DNA of 64,000 nt from Sinohyriopsis cumingii. Its lineage: Eukaryota; Mollusca; Bivalvia; Unionida; Unionidae. The notes under the pieces were generated by a model. The model was not told the DNA's origin, searched no databases, and worked only from the letters and a program-made list of their open reading frames with translations. The position numbers and the translations under genes were made by a program. Of this stretch, positions 26,275 through 37,717 are shown piece after piece; the first letter of the stretch is position 1, and each line of letters begins with the position of its first letter. The stretch covers positions 21,500,308 to 21,564,307 of the forward strand of contig CM068841.1 in NCBI GenBank assembly GCA_028554795.2, read 5' to 3'.

Positions 26275-27175
26275 TTCGTTTATCGAAGCTAGCCATATAT
26301 GTAAACTGTTCTGAGTACCATGCCGGATTAAGTAGGAGGAAAGGGTAAATGTAACTATAAACAATTGGACGGTAAATGGACAGTAATAACTTTCAAATAT
26401 AAACTTACAGCCATAAATTAATATATACAGAAGAAAAGAGTTGGTGAAAGGACGGACATTATACGTTTAATTAACACAGATTCTCTGTTTTATTCTTTCA
26501 TTCAAAACATGCCTCTTTCTATTCTCAGAGGCAAAATACAACTAATAAACTATTCCATGACTAATCTTTTCTGCCTTGACTGAGGGAAGCATGATTTTCA
26601 TTGCAAATATTTCTTTAAAACGTTCGTCATTTTCAAACCTTGTGTATCTTTCCAGGCCAAGTATGTTTATATTGATCAAAACGAGCATTTTTAATCTGAT
26701 CGATCTCATAATTTATTCGATTTTGAAATTACATGTTCATATAAATTCTTTCGAGTATGTTTCCATTCTCGACTATCCAATTATTGTAGCAAATAGCATA
26801 GTCCCACGTGAAGACTTAAGAATCAAGTTTATGAAACGACCCAATTAGTGTATACCTTAAGAACAGACTGGCTAAACATAATTCAAGTAAATTTAAACTA
26901 CCAGCTTAAGGAACCACATCAAAATCTTTATATGTGTTTAGAAATGATTATTTTACATTATTAACCGTTAGATAAAGACCTTAAAGGAGAGTTAAACTAT
27001 CGCGTAACGAAATCCCTTTCGTAAAGAGTTCCAAAGTTTTGCTGCCTCTCACATGGAATCTCCAAGATGGTATCTAAAAGAATAAGAAAGATTTTTTGAT
27101 AATACGGATTGCTTTCTGTAACATAGAAATGGTATATATAAAAATCCAACACCACACTCAAATGTGTTTTATCAG

Positions 27176-27310
27176 TTCTGGTGAACGTGTGTGGGTGATT
27201 TAAACTTTTAACGGAGCTTTAACAATTTTTCAATCGCTACGATGTCTGCAGTGTGGCACATTATTGTGTTGTCGAGCACTGGGGCATCATACCTCAGACA
27301 TGTAGCATTC
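27176..27310 (-). mobile_element. SINE family A, truncated copy
   Basis: Matches the body and 3' part of the 3545-3822 element (CTGCAGTGTGGCA and GAGCACTGGGGCATCAT segments). The tRNA-like head is absent. Confidence 0.75.
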
Positions 27311-27512
27311 TAGTGAATGGAAATGTGAACTTAATTCACACTAAACATTGTCGATATTAATAGCTTTCTAATCACTTACATTGTTAGTTATCATTAACAT
27401 TTAATATTTTGTAACGTTGATAAAAGACTGGCGTTTCAAAAGAGGTCTTAAAATTCTAGTTATACAATTTTAGGTTATACCTTCTCAAATTTACAAATTT
27501 ATACTATTTTAG

Positions 27513-27598
27513 GTTATGCCATTTCGAGTGGAAGATATTTCGGTGACAAAGCTGTTTACATTGCGGCAGGTGGACCAAGACTTGATCTTTCAGGAAAG
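27513..27598 (+). CDS. integrin alpha, exon 7 (FG-GAP, blade 3)
   Basis: Completes the Gly codon to give GYAISSGRYFGDKAVYIAAG, then GPRLDLSGK. This is the third FG-GAP repeat, with GGP in place of GAP. Acceptor ATTTTAG. The donor AAAG|GTCAGA departs from consensus at the third intron base, while the duplicated copy downstream has GTAAGA. It splices in phase to exon 8 (VLIFKFDG). A tandem acceptor at 27472-27473 would add 13 residues in frame. Confidence 0.9.
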
Positions 27599-28668
27599 GT
27601 CAGATTACCATCTGTGACATTCCTGTTATAGTAAATGTAAACTCCAATTTAAAAAAAAAAGCAAAATGTATGATAATTGTTACTCCACAGTTTAGATGTA
27701 TTATTGTGGTATCGGGCATATGGGTGAATCCAGAAATATCGGGTGACGGTGGGTGGGATGCGTTAACAAGTGGCTTAGAGTGGTTCTCTGGGACTGTCGC
27801 TTTGGTGGGGGCCCATGCGGCAAAACCCCTGGATGAGGATGTTCCTTGACTTTAAGCGTTTCCATGGCATAATTTTAATTATCTACAAAAATAAACAACT
27901 TACTGTAGGGATGGGAATTTACCCGGTTGTTGTTTAACGCTCATTTGTGTGTGTGTATATGTGTGTGTGTGTGTGGTTTGGGTGGGTGGGGGTGGGGGTG
28001 GGGGTGGGGCAATTAATGAATTACAATAGTCTGATGTGCTCGTTCGAAGTCACATGGCTAAAATAAACGGTGTAATGATCAGAGATGGTAAATTAATTTT
28101 GGTGATTGCTAGATAGTCGGACTCATCATCGAATGGTCCCTGGATCGATATCCTTCTTTACCAGTTCGGTCGCGCTGTCATAATGTTTCCGTGGGAAAGA
28201 TACTTAGCTCCCATTTTCTTCGCTTATAACAGGCAAACACAATTGCTGATAATGCCATTTAAAACCAAACAGTTAAAAAAAATGGAATTTGAGACATTAT
28301 TTTTGGCTGGTTGAAGGTTCAAACTGAAATTGTCAGTGATGGTTTGAAAATAAAAAATAAGTTTCAGTTTGGTGAGCTCAGATGTCACTGAAGTATATTT
28401 AACCCCTATGATCTTAATAATTACATTTAATGTCTATATTTCTCATTTGCCACATTGTCAAATTAATTCAGTATAGTGGAAATAGTTTCCCACATTGTCA
28501 AATTAATTCAGTATAGTGGAAATAGAAGCTTAGCTTCACCTTTTCAGAGCTATCCAGACCTGATGTTCAGAGTCCCCTCATGTACCGATAAAACTGTTAT
28601 TAAGCTGTCTATTGACTTTGCACAATACCATGTGCAAAAATGTGGAAACTTGCTCCTTGTGAAAGAAT
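27514..28668. repeat. direct repeat, left copy (contains exon 7)
   Basis: About 1.15 kb, duplicated at 28943-30424. It spans exon 7, a stretch with a GTGG-rich tract near 27970-28010, and two units of a 40-bp minisatellite (28446-28525). Confidence 0.92.
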
Positions 28669-28942
28669 CACCGATTTAGATTGTTTCCTGGTGGGTGTCC
28701 CTCTTAAATTTTGGTTTTCGTTATCTAGGGGTTGACCAACCTCGATGTTATTGCCCGGTTCGAGCAAATATAAATATAAGTGGTGAAACGTATAGGTGAA
28801 ATTGATAGAGATCTGAGCAGGTATATAGAACAACCCAACACGAGCCCCCGTACATGTAAACAAACAATTTAATCAATTACATAAAACAACTGTGAAAAAT
28901 TCGTTACATCAGGAATATACTCTGCTATTAGAAATTTAAACT

Positions 28943-29027
28943 TTATGCCATTTCGAGTGGAAGATATTTCGGTGACAAAGCTGTTTACATTGCGGCAGGT
29001 GGACCAAGACTTGATCTCTCAGGAAAG
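28943..29027 (+). pseudogene. duplicated integrin exon 7 copy without acceptor
   Basis: Nearly identical to exon 7 at the nucleotide level and followed by a better donor (GTAAGA). The bases before it read AAACTTT instead of the TTTTAG acceptor. The nearest upstream AG (28931) would bring a stop codon in the required frame, so the copy is probably not spliced into the mRNA. Confidence 0.8.
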
Positions 29028-29840
29028 GTAAGATTACCATCCATGACATTCCTGTTATAGTAAATGTAAACTCCAATTTAAAAAAAGCAAAATGTATGAT
29101 AATTGTTAATCCACAGTTTAGATGTATTACTGTGGTATCGGGCATATGGGTGAATCCAGAAATATCGGGTGGCGGTGGGTGGGATGCGTTAACAAGTGGC
29201 TTAGAGTGGTTCTGTGCGAAGGACGCTTTGTCTGGGGCCCATGCGGCAAAACCCCTGGATGAGGATATTCCTTGACTTTAAGCGTTTCCATGGCATAATT
29301 TTAATTATCTAAAAAAAACCCAACTTACTATAGGGATGGGAATTGACCCGGTTGTTGTTTAACGCTCATTTGTGTGTGGGGGTGGGGGGTGGGGGGGGGG
29401 GCAATTAATGAATTACAATAGTCTGATGTGCTCGTTCGAAGTCACATGGCTAAAATAAACGGTATAATGATCAGAGATGGAAAATTAATTTTAGCGATTG
29501 GTAGATAGTCGGACTCATCATCCAATGGTCCCCGGATCGATATCCTTCTCTACCAGTTCGGCCGCGCTGTCATAATGTTTCCGTGGGAAAGATACTTAGC
29601 TCCCATTTTCTTCGCATATAACAGGCAAACATAATTGCTGAAAATACCATTTAAAACCAAACAGTTAAAAAAAAGGAATTTGAGACATTATTTCTCTCTG
29701 GTTGAAGGTTCAAACTGAAATTGTCAGTGATGGTTTGAAAATAAAAATAAGTTTGAGTTTTGTGAGCTCATATACAGTGAAGTATTACTAACCCCGATGA
29801 TTTTAATTATTACATTTAATGTCTTAGTCTGTTATTCTCA

Positions 29841-30280
29841 TTTGCCACATTGTCAAATTAATTCAGTATAGTGGAAATAGATTGCCACATTGTCAAATTA
29901 ATTCAGTATAGTGGAAATAGATTGCCACATTGTCAAATTAATTCAGTATAGTGGAAATAGATTGCCACATTGTCAAATTAATTCAGTATAGTGGAAATAG
30001 ATTGCCACATTGTCAAATTAATTCAGTATAGTGGAAATAGATTGCCACATTGTCAAATTAATTCAGTATAGTGGAAATAGATTGCCACATTGTCAAATTA
30101 ATTCAGTATAGTGGAAATAGATTGCCACATTGTCAAATTAATTCAGTATAGTGGAAATAGATTGCCACATTGTCAAATTAATTCAGTATAGTGGAAATAG
30201 ATTGCCACATTGTCAAATTAATTCAGTATAGTGGAAATAGATTGCCACATTGTCAAATTAATTCAGTATAGTGGAAATAG
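29841..30280. repeat. 40-bp minisatellite, 11 units
   Basis: Eleven consecutive, almost identical 40-bp units beginning TTGCCACATTGTCAAATTAA. The left duplicate at 28446-28525 has only two. The near identity of the units points to recent expansion, or to an assembly choice. Confidence 0.95.
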
Positions 30281-31744
30281 AAGCTTAGCCTCACCTTTTC
30301 AGAGCTATCCAGACCTTAAGTTCAGAGTCCCCTCATGTACCGATAAAACTGTTATTAAGCTGTCTATTGACTTTGCACAATACCATGTGCAAAAATGTGG
30401 AAACTTGCTCCTTGTGAAAGAATCGCCGGTATAGATGCATTAGTTTTGTCAATCTTTAACGTTCAGGTTGATAAATAAACGATTAAAGGGAGATAACAAT
30501 ATTTAGTGGTTTCTTTAAGGTATCGAATATTTCTGTTTTTGAATGAGAACTCGACACAATTCATTTTTATCACCGTATTTAGTGAAACGTTACTTGTAAA
30601 CAGAGCCGCAGAGGCAGGTAGCTTATGGTAATGACCACTGGTCAGTCACCACTTTTATACAATGTTTTAATTTTGAATAAGTATTCAGACTATGTTACAA
30701 CGATTCATCCTTTGATGAAATCCATTAACATACCCTCTGTTCATTTGAATTTACATTGGTTTTGGTTTAGGACATTTTTCATGAGGACGAAACTGAAACA
30801 AGAAGTTTTATACAAAGAGAATCTGGGATTTATCAAACATTCTTTGAATCTGGCTTTAACTTGCGTTTATGTTCCAGCACTCTTATTGCAAGTAAATATC
30901 GGTCTGATTTAATTTTCAAATATTTTAATTCTAGACTTAAAAATTAATATATTTTACTGCCATTGGATTGGGACTAGAATCTACTACCACAAAACAGTCG
31001 TACAGATCAAGCTAAAAGTTATAATTATTATTAATTTGATTGCACGCATGCATTACTGGAGTATTTACGCGAGAGTTTTCTTTTTTAAGGGTGTAGGTTT
31101 GTAAAACAAATTGCCAATCTCAAGCAAATCGTTAAAATGTAATACAGCTTACTTACAAGGTTTGCAAGAACAGTACATGTCAATTGAACGCCTATGCCAT
31201 CCCTGTCTTAGTAAATATAATCTCAGATAAATTACCATACGTTAATGATTATAGCCTCTCTACAGTTTTATAAACGAAATATTGGGTCATCGTTGTCATC
31301 ATCAAAATACATTATGAACCTATCTGCGACATGTCTAGTAAATGTCTAGTGTACACTTATGAACAGAATGTTTGTGTTACTAACATTTACGTTTCACTCT
31401 TGTAATCTAATCATGCTACAAATTCTTAACATTCATGCACTTTTAAACCTTCATATCTGATGTCATTCATATATGACGTCATTTGTAAAGATAAGGTAAC
31501 GTCAGACATACCACTTCTTATGAATAACAAATGCGTGATCTTGTGTTTAGGGTCAACAAAGGCAGATGTGTCGTTATACATTTCAGTGTTGCAACACATT
31601 GTCGTGTATTTCATGTAAATAAATACACGTCGAATCAGCTTTATTGGTTCCGATGCTTCCTTAGAAAACGATTGTGTTTATCCGACTTCGCACGAAATTA
31701 TTTAGTTAATAATAATTTATGCATTAGCAGCATTTGAACCTGTC

Positions 31745-33482
31745 TCTATGGATTTTGTACGTACAATCGTGATGAAGAGTGCACCAAAGTCATGTGTACT
31801 TGATCCAATTCCAACATAACTGCTGCTTGAGTGCTTAGATCCACTATTGCCTTCACTAACTGATGTTATTAATACCTCTCTCTCATCCGGGGAATTCCCA
31901 TCATTTTTCAAAACTGCCATTGTAAAGCCTCTGCTAAAGAAACCAACACTAGACCATAACGATTTAAAGAACAACCGCCCAGTTTCTAATCTCCTATTCA
32001 TATCAAAAATCTTAGAAAAGGTTGTTCTATCCCAGCTTGTATCTCATCTAAATTCAAACAGTCTTTTTAGCAATGTACAATCTGCATATCGCCCTTGCCA
32101 TAGTACTGAAACTACTCTTCTAAAAGTAGTTAATGACATTCTCTCAACGTTGGATAGCGGAAAGATTACAGTCCTCACCCTCCTTGATTTGTCTGCAGCA
32201 TTTGACACAATAGACCATGACATATTACTTCACCGTCTCCAGCATGTATTTGACATTCATGATACAGCCTTTCTGTGGTTTAAGCCCTACTTGGTCAACA
32301 GGACACAAATTATATCTGCAAATGGAATACACTCCAGCCCAGTTGATTTATGTTGTGGTGTTCCACAGGGTTCTGTTGTTGGACCTGTTTTCTTCATTTT
32401 GTACACTCAGCCGCTCTCAAGTGTCATAGATCATCATCCAGTGTCTCACCAATTGTACGCTGATGACACCCAAATATACAAATCTAGCCACCCAACTGAA
32501 GTTGATACTATCATCCAAGGTGTAGAGAGGTGCATTTCTGATGTGAAAGCATGGATGACATGGAACAAGCTGCAGATGAATGATGATAAAACTGAGGCCA
32601 TTCTGATCACAACACAAAGACTTTCTCATTCACATCCTTTACCTCAAACAATAAATATCAGCAACTCCAACATTAAATTCACACAATCAGTACGAAACCT
32701 AGGTGTTACTCTGGACAGTACTCTCACATTGCACCAACATGTCATGAACATATGCAAGGCTGCATATCTTGAGCTGAGACGCATCAGCTCAGTTCGCAAA
32801 TATCTTTCAGTTGATGCCACTAAAACACTTGTGTGTTCATTAGTACTTTCAAGACTGGACTATTGTAACTCAATTCTGTCTGGTTCATCTCAATATCTAC
32901 TCCAGAAACTTCAAAAAGTTCAAAACACAGCTGCTCGGATCATGCTTAGAGTACCACGATCAGAGCACACCTCCCCGATGCTCTGTACCCTACACTGGCT
33001 ATGCATTCTATCCAGAATCAAACACAAAATTTGTTCTCTGTGCTACGTTTCACTGTCGGACTCTAGTCCAACATACCTATCCGATCTCACCCATGTGTAA
33101 ACACCAGCAAGATACTTACACTCCTCTTCTGACAATCATATACTTTTTATTCCCACTATGAAAACAAAGTCATATGGACAGCGTTCTTTTGCATACCAAG
33201 GCCCAGCAACGTGGAATGAATTGCCCACTGAACTTAGACACAAAGACACAGTGATCACATTCAAGAGGGCTCTCAAAAAACCACTTATTTCGACTGCAAG
33301 AACAAACTTAAAGACTTAATAATGTTTCCTACCTGAAATATTCTCAGCATGTTTTTTATTTTTTAATGTTTTTCAAATTTCATGGTGTTTGCTTTTGTAA
33401 TAATATTATTATATGTTTTTTATGTTATAGGTGTTGTCTACTGTTGTAAAGCACTTAGTCCTGATTATTATTATTATTATTG
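31745..33482 (+). mobile_element. 5'-truncated CR1/L2-type LINE
   Basis: Reverse transcriptase of a non-LTR retrotransposon. The long frame from 31847 to 33100 carries RPVSNL, the catalytic DLSAAFDTIDHDIL block, GVPQGSVVGP and YADDTQIY with the DD pair, followed by the thumb and C-terminal region. An in-frame stop occurs near 31819, and a frameshift near 33100 moves into a tail reading KSYGQRSFAYQGPATWNELP. The 3' end is an ATT microsatellite (about 33464-33482) after GTAAAGCACTTAGTCC, as in CR1/L2-related LINEs. The endonuclease and 5' half are missing. Inactive copy in integrin intron 7. Confidence 0.9.
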
Positions 33483-33810
33483 CAAATAAGAAACAAAAAC
33501 CAAAACCTATTTTTCTATTACACTTATTATTTTCACTTTTGCTTTTACCTTTAGCCCTGATTACGTTGATGTCTTTCTAAACTAAGAGATAATCTCGCAA
33601 CGTAAACACATACTGGTAATAGGATACATTGAACTCTATATGTTTCGTGTTTTGTTTCGTCCATATATGGTCAAAATACACTTACATAAGCAGGTGGCAA
33701 GGTGTGCCAGTATAGTCTTGGCTCCTGATTGGCTATGCCTTTGCTCTGACTAGGGTGTTTTTGAAGGTTTTTTTTTGTCTGCGGTACGTTATTTTTGGTT
33801 CGTTTCGTAG

Positions 33811-33880
33811 GGGTAACTTTGCGTGTCACGATGAACCAGAGTTTCGGGATGATTTAACCTACTTTGGAGTTGTCTATATG
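33811..33880 (+). CDS. candidate alternative integrin exon (phase mismatch)
   Basis: A 70-nt open segment between a TTTCGTAG acceptor and an excellent ATG|GTAAGT donor. In the only open frame it reads GNFACHDEPEF, then DDLTYFGVVYM, which could lead into VLIFKFDG of exon 8. That frame needs two leftover bases from the preceding exon, but exon 7 ends on a codon boundary. Inclusion after exon 7 would therefore create an immediate stop. It may be a relic, a poison exon, or part of an isoform whose 5' partner I did not find. Confidence 0.35.
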
Positions 33881-34349
33881 GTAAGTCAGGATAAATAGTT
33901 TCCAGTGAACTTCTTTCTTCTTTTCTCTATATTTAAATAGCTTATTGCAGTTTGTTTGTTTACCACTTTGTGTTGCCTCTGCTATCAGGTCTTGTTTATA
34001 GCCTCGGTTCATAAAAAGCTAAGGCAACTCTTCAGACCTTTTCTGGAATATTGCATTATCTTAGCAAATTCTGCGTATCGTCAGTACCTTGCTATACGAC
34101 ATGTTTCGAATGCAATGCTTGGGATTACAGTTGGATGAGAAAAGATACGATGACAGTGTTCATTATGTTCTTTACTAGTCACGTTGTTGTCCAGACAAAC
34201 TTCGTTTTTTTAGCTGTTACCTCTGTCGTGAATTATTTTGACGGATGGAAGTTGTTTGATTTTTTTATAAAGTCATACAGATGTTCTCTTCCTTTCGCCA
34301 CTTCATATCTGTGAAACGCGTCTAAAACAACGACTTGACAACAGAGGCA

Positions 34350-34710
34350 AAATGCTTACATACATGGTCCGTACAAAACATGCAAACAGAGAATGTATTT
34401 ATCTGATCACATGCAAGATATAATGCCTTCCTTACGTCAGACAAACCGAAACACTGCACAAAGGGATCGATCTTCAAAGATCTGTTTAGATTTCAATAAA
34501 GCTGGATTGACGTCCAGTAGAACACTTGTCTTCCCCTAGCCATAATTTCAGTGACATCATACTAACTGCAATTGCCCACAACTACAACAAGTACTCCAAA
34601 ACCAAGGGGCAAGAAAAAAGGAATCTTACTGGATAAGCCGCATTAGAACACTGAAACCAAGCAGCAGATATCAAGAAGAATCCAAAAGGGCATGAAAAAC
34701 CAAACTGTAA
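34350..34710 (+). pseudogene. probable Penelope-like GIY-YIG remnant
   Basis: Frameshifted plus-strand pieces read ANRECIYLITCKICN, later HNFSDIILTAI and ESYWISRIRTLKPS. The order matches the Y-L-I-x-C-x-x-C start and the E-x-x-WI-x-x-L-x-T-L-x-P end of the GIY-YIG endonuclease domain of Penelope-like retroelements. The reverse transcriptase is absent and frames are broken. Confidence 0.5.
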
Positions 34711-34868
34711 AAAAATAGAATCATTATCTGCTTAAAGTCCACAATTAAACATATTGGTTCCTTCAGTTCATTATTTATTTACGTACCTATAATTACACCT
34801 TTTTGAAGTTATTGTTGATTATATTGCAATAAATTTGGTCTATACGCATTTGGTTATAGTGCCCCATT

Positions 34869-34895
34869 TCAACATCATCATCATCATCATCATCA

Positions 34896-34927
<32 letters not shown>
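34869..34927. repeat. CAT/TTA trinucleotide tracts
   Basis: A CAT repeat runs directly into an ATT repeat. Simple sequence only. Confidence 0.9.
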
Positions 34928-36491
34928 GTTATTCATAAGAGACAATAAATTATCCAGGAGATGCCAATTTTATAAAACATCCAAACCTTTGTAAAAGCAA
35001 TGCTAATTAGGTTGTTTGACATAGTAATTACGTTGTCTGACATAGAAATTACCTTGTTTGACATAGTAATGACGTTGTTTGACATAGTAATGACGTTGTT
35101 TTCAGGAAAAACATTAGTGGCACATCAGTATCATATATTTAATTTAAAAAAAGAATTTTTCTTTAAACCTTTACCTCAATACATTGTATTTCATAATTTA
35201 AGAAGATATAACTATTTGTTAAAATGTGTAATCATGGGTCACTAAGCATGCTTGTACACTTGAACCTTGCTTTACGATAATTAAATAACTTCTTTCCTTC
35301 GCATATAAACATTGTTCCAATCTACTGTATGCCGAACATGATATTATCTTAAGAGGCAAACTATTACGTGACTTTTAAAATTGGAATCTTTTCAGGAACT
35401 TATATCTCTGGCAGCCTAAGATCATTGTTTATGATCGAATTTGTAATATTTTCTTCACATTGGAAAAAAATCTTTATCAATTTAGACAATGTAATGTTGA
35501 CGTTTTGTCCAGCGCCCCATCTCCGTCACGCGATCGATACTAAACATTTCTATATTCAAGAAAAATCCGTTCTTTTTCATGAATATTTGATTCAATTTAT
35601 ATTCGATTTAATTTAATTATCTCTTTGTAAAGTTTAATATTTTTATTTTTAATTTCATTACATGTCAATATAATGTAATTTTGTTTACTAAGAATTGATA
35701 TTTACAAGAAAATTCAGTTTAACCTGAATCTTTTCATAAATACATAATAATAGAAACGCTGTTTCTATTTTTGACTTAGTTCCCATCCTTGATTCAGGAA
35801 TCACTGAAACAAGTAACCAACGTTTTATTTTTATTTTATTATAGGAGTAAAATGATTGTTTTTTTTATCAAAGTCATACTGTGAGTAGGTATTTCGCAGT
35901 TTTGGGTTTTCCGAAACTGCGCAGTATTCTAGGTTTTCTACCGATGTCTATAGAGAAATTAATTAGTTTGGGCTTTATCGCTGGAAAGTGTGTGTTTGTG
36001 ACCAGTTTGGAGTTATATTTTAATTTTTATTTAAATTATTTGGACTTCTAAAAAGATTACTTCTTTTTCCTGGAAATATTTGAGTGCTAATACAAAATTC
36101 TTGGACAAAGACATTTATTTAAATTGTATTCGGAATTTCAAAATCCGGAATATTGTTTGCAGATCAAAAAAGAACTGTAGACACATATGTACAATAAAGA
36201 CTACAGTATACATCATCGCCTTCCATCTTTGATTGTTCGACAGGACTCAAACTTGAATTCATTAGAACATTTCATTACTAGGACTTTTAAAATTTAATTT
36301 GTGAATTATTTTTGGATTATTTTTGGAATTGATTCTTAAAACCATAAGTTCGTATTTATTCATGTTTACAGTGTTTTTCCAGGGGAAAAAATTATTCGTT
36401 AAATTTTATAAAGCTTGTTCTTTCCACTTTTTCTTTTGTTACTCTTTATTACAGCCTAAACACGTAACATAAGATTTTGTCTTGATTGTAG
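34928..36491. other. 3' end of integrin intron 7
   Basis: AT-rich sequence with four imperfect units of about 21 bp built on TTGTTTGACATAGTAAT near 35010-35100. No exon was recognised. The open frames here have no splice sites or family resemblance. Confidence 0.5.
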
Positions 36492-36575
36492 GTCCTAATC
36501 TTCAAATTTGATGGTACATCTTATGACGTGAATCAGCCGTTTCTGACATTGAATGGAGACGAAAATGGCCAAATG
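36492..36575 (+). CDS. integrin alpha, exon 8 (blade 3-4 linker)
   Basis: 28 codons with phase 0 at both ends, encoding VLIFKFDGTSYDVNQPF and TLNGDENGQM. It follows exon 7 (SGK|VLIF) exactly as GKVxLF follows GAPR in other integrins, and leads into the GSYFG strand of the next blade. Confidence 0.93.
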
Positions 36576-37108
36576 GTAACCTGTATCTGGTTATAGTTTA
36601 TATGGAGCTTTATTAATCATTGCCAATATAAATATTAGTATTTTAAAATGTTCCTCTTGAGAAAAAACTCTTGAAACTCAATAGCGTCAGATCAAGGTAG
36701 AAAACTCTTTAAATCATAGGACTGTTTTACGCATTGTCACATGGGTCAAGGGGAATGCTAGATATCTAAATGATGTTAGTCTTACAGCCATGTTAAGCAA
36801 ATACATTTGGTGCAGATAAGCAGTTTTAAAAAAATGAAGCATCTTACTTTGTGAGGGGAGTGGGGACGAAACGGGAATTCAAGTTCCATTTATCCACTTA
36901 AATACTCTATTCTTCGAATATTACACGCATTAACTGAAGAAAAAAAATCACGTTGATCCAAGAAAACGTTTTTAAATAGCTGCAGTTTTTCTAGAAATAT
37001 CTTAACTATAATTTTCCTTATCAAAATTCTCAAGCAGTCAAATCACGTAAAATCACGTTTCATGTGAAGATTCGATGAACGAGATTACATGTCTATTTCT
37101 TTCCAAAG

Positions 37109-37267
37109 TCTCAACTTGGAGGCTACTTTGGCTCGGCTCTTGCATCGGCCGATGTAAACAAAGACACCTTCGATGATCTATTGGTAGGCGCACCGATGTT
37201 TGCGTCCAAGGAAGCGTCCGGTTTGGACGAGGGAAGAGTGTTTGTGTATCTTGGCTCAAATGTTTTG
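37109..37267 (+). CDS. integrin alpha, exon 9 (FG-GAP 4, cation site)
   Basis: 53 codons, phase 0. It encodes LGGYFGSALASADVNKDTFD and then DLLVGAPMF, a full FG-GAP repeat. The DVNKDTFDD loop has the D-x-N-x-D-x-x-x-D pattern that binds calcium on the underside of the propeller. It ends with GRVFVYLGSNVL. Confidence 0.96.
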
Positions 37268-37608
37268 GTATGTATTGCTCTGATTTCAGTTATTTGATGT
37301 CTTAGCTTAAAATAACGCGTTTTCATTGATTAGCCTTTTTTCCATAGTACACACATATATATATGGCAGTCATTACAGAGATAAGACCTTTTGTGTAGGT
37401 ATGTTCTAGTATATTGATTCTCAGCTGAATTATCACGTACGAATAAGAACCGCTAACGGATTACTATGTTCAAATTTTTAAAAAAATTGACTTTGCACTC
37501 GGTTTCAAATTTTGTTCTGTCTTACAGCAATCGTTTGAATTGAAAAGGCCCAGTTTAATTCTTCTTACTAACATAAAGCTATGGAATTATTCTATCTGAA
37601 TTTCACAG

Positions 37609-37717
37609 GGGCAGTTTCAGCTGCAAGAGTCGCTTCTTAAAGGATCAGACTCGCCACGTGCCAGATTTGGAACAACTATTACCAGTCTTGGAGACATTAA
37701 CATGGACGGCTTTACGG
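37609..37717 (+). CDS. integrin alpha, exon 10 (FG-GAP 5, cation site)
   Basis: Encodes the loop SLLKGSDSPRARFGTTI and then GDINMDGFT, the second cation-binding loop (D-x-N-x-D-G-x-x-D when joined to exon 11). Acceptor TTTCACAG. It ends with the first base of an Asp codon completed in exon 11. Confidence 0.95.

Larger units (their letters stand above)
25241..27512. other. integrin intron 6
   Basis: Holds a well-preserved SINE with target duplications (26.0-26.3 kb) and a truncated family A SINE (27.2-27.3 kb). A stretch at about 26275-26320 resembles 19861-19905 in intron 2. A second TTTTAG acceptor-like site lies 39 nt before exon 7. Confidence 0.6.
28943..30424. repeat. direct repeat, right copy
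   Basis: Second copy of 27514-28668 with many substitutions but the same order throughout. The length difference is largely due to expansion of the 40-bp minisatellite from two to eleven units. Confidence 0.92.

Noticed and set aside
28476-28679. Repeated ORF containing SPFQSYPDL, also at 30231-30434
   Set aside because: Frame exists in both copies of the segmental duplication, but it begins inside the minisatellite, has no splice sites and resembles no integrin segment.
29841-30280. Regular 40-bp repeat as a CRISPR array
   Set aside because: Units are contiguous with no variable spacers, and the context is a eukaryotic intron.
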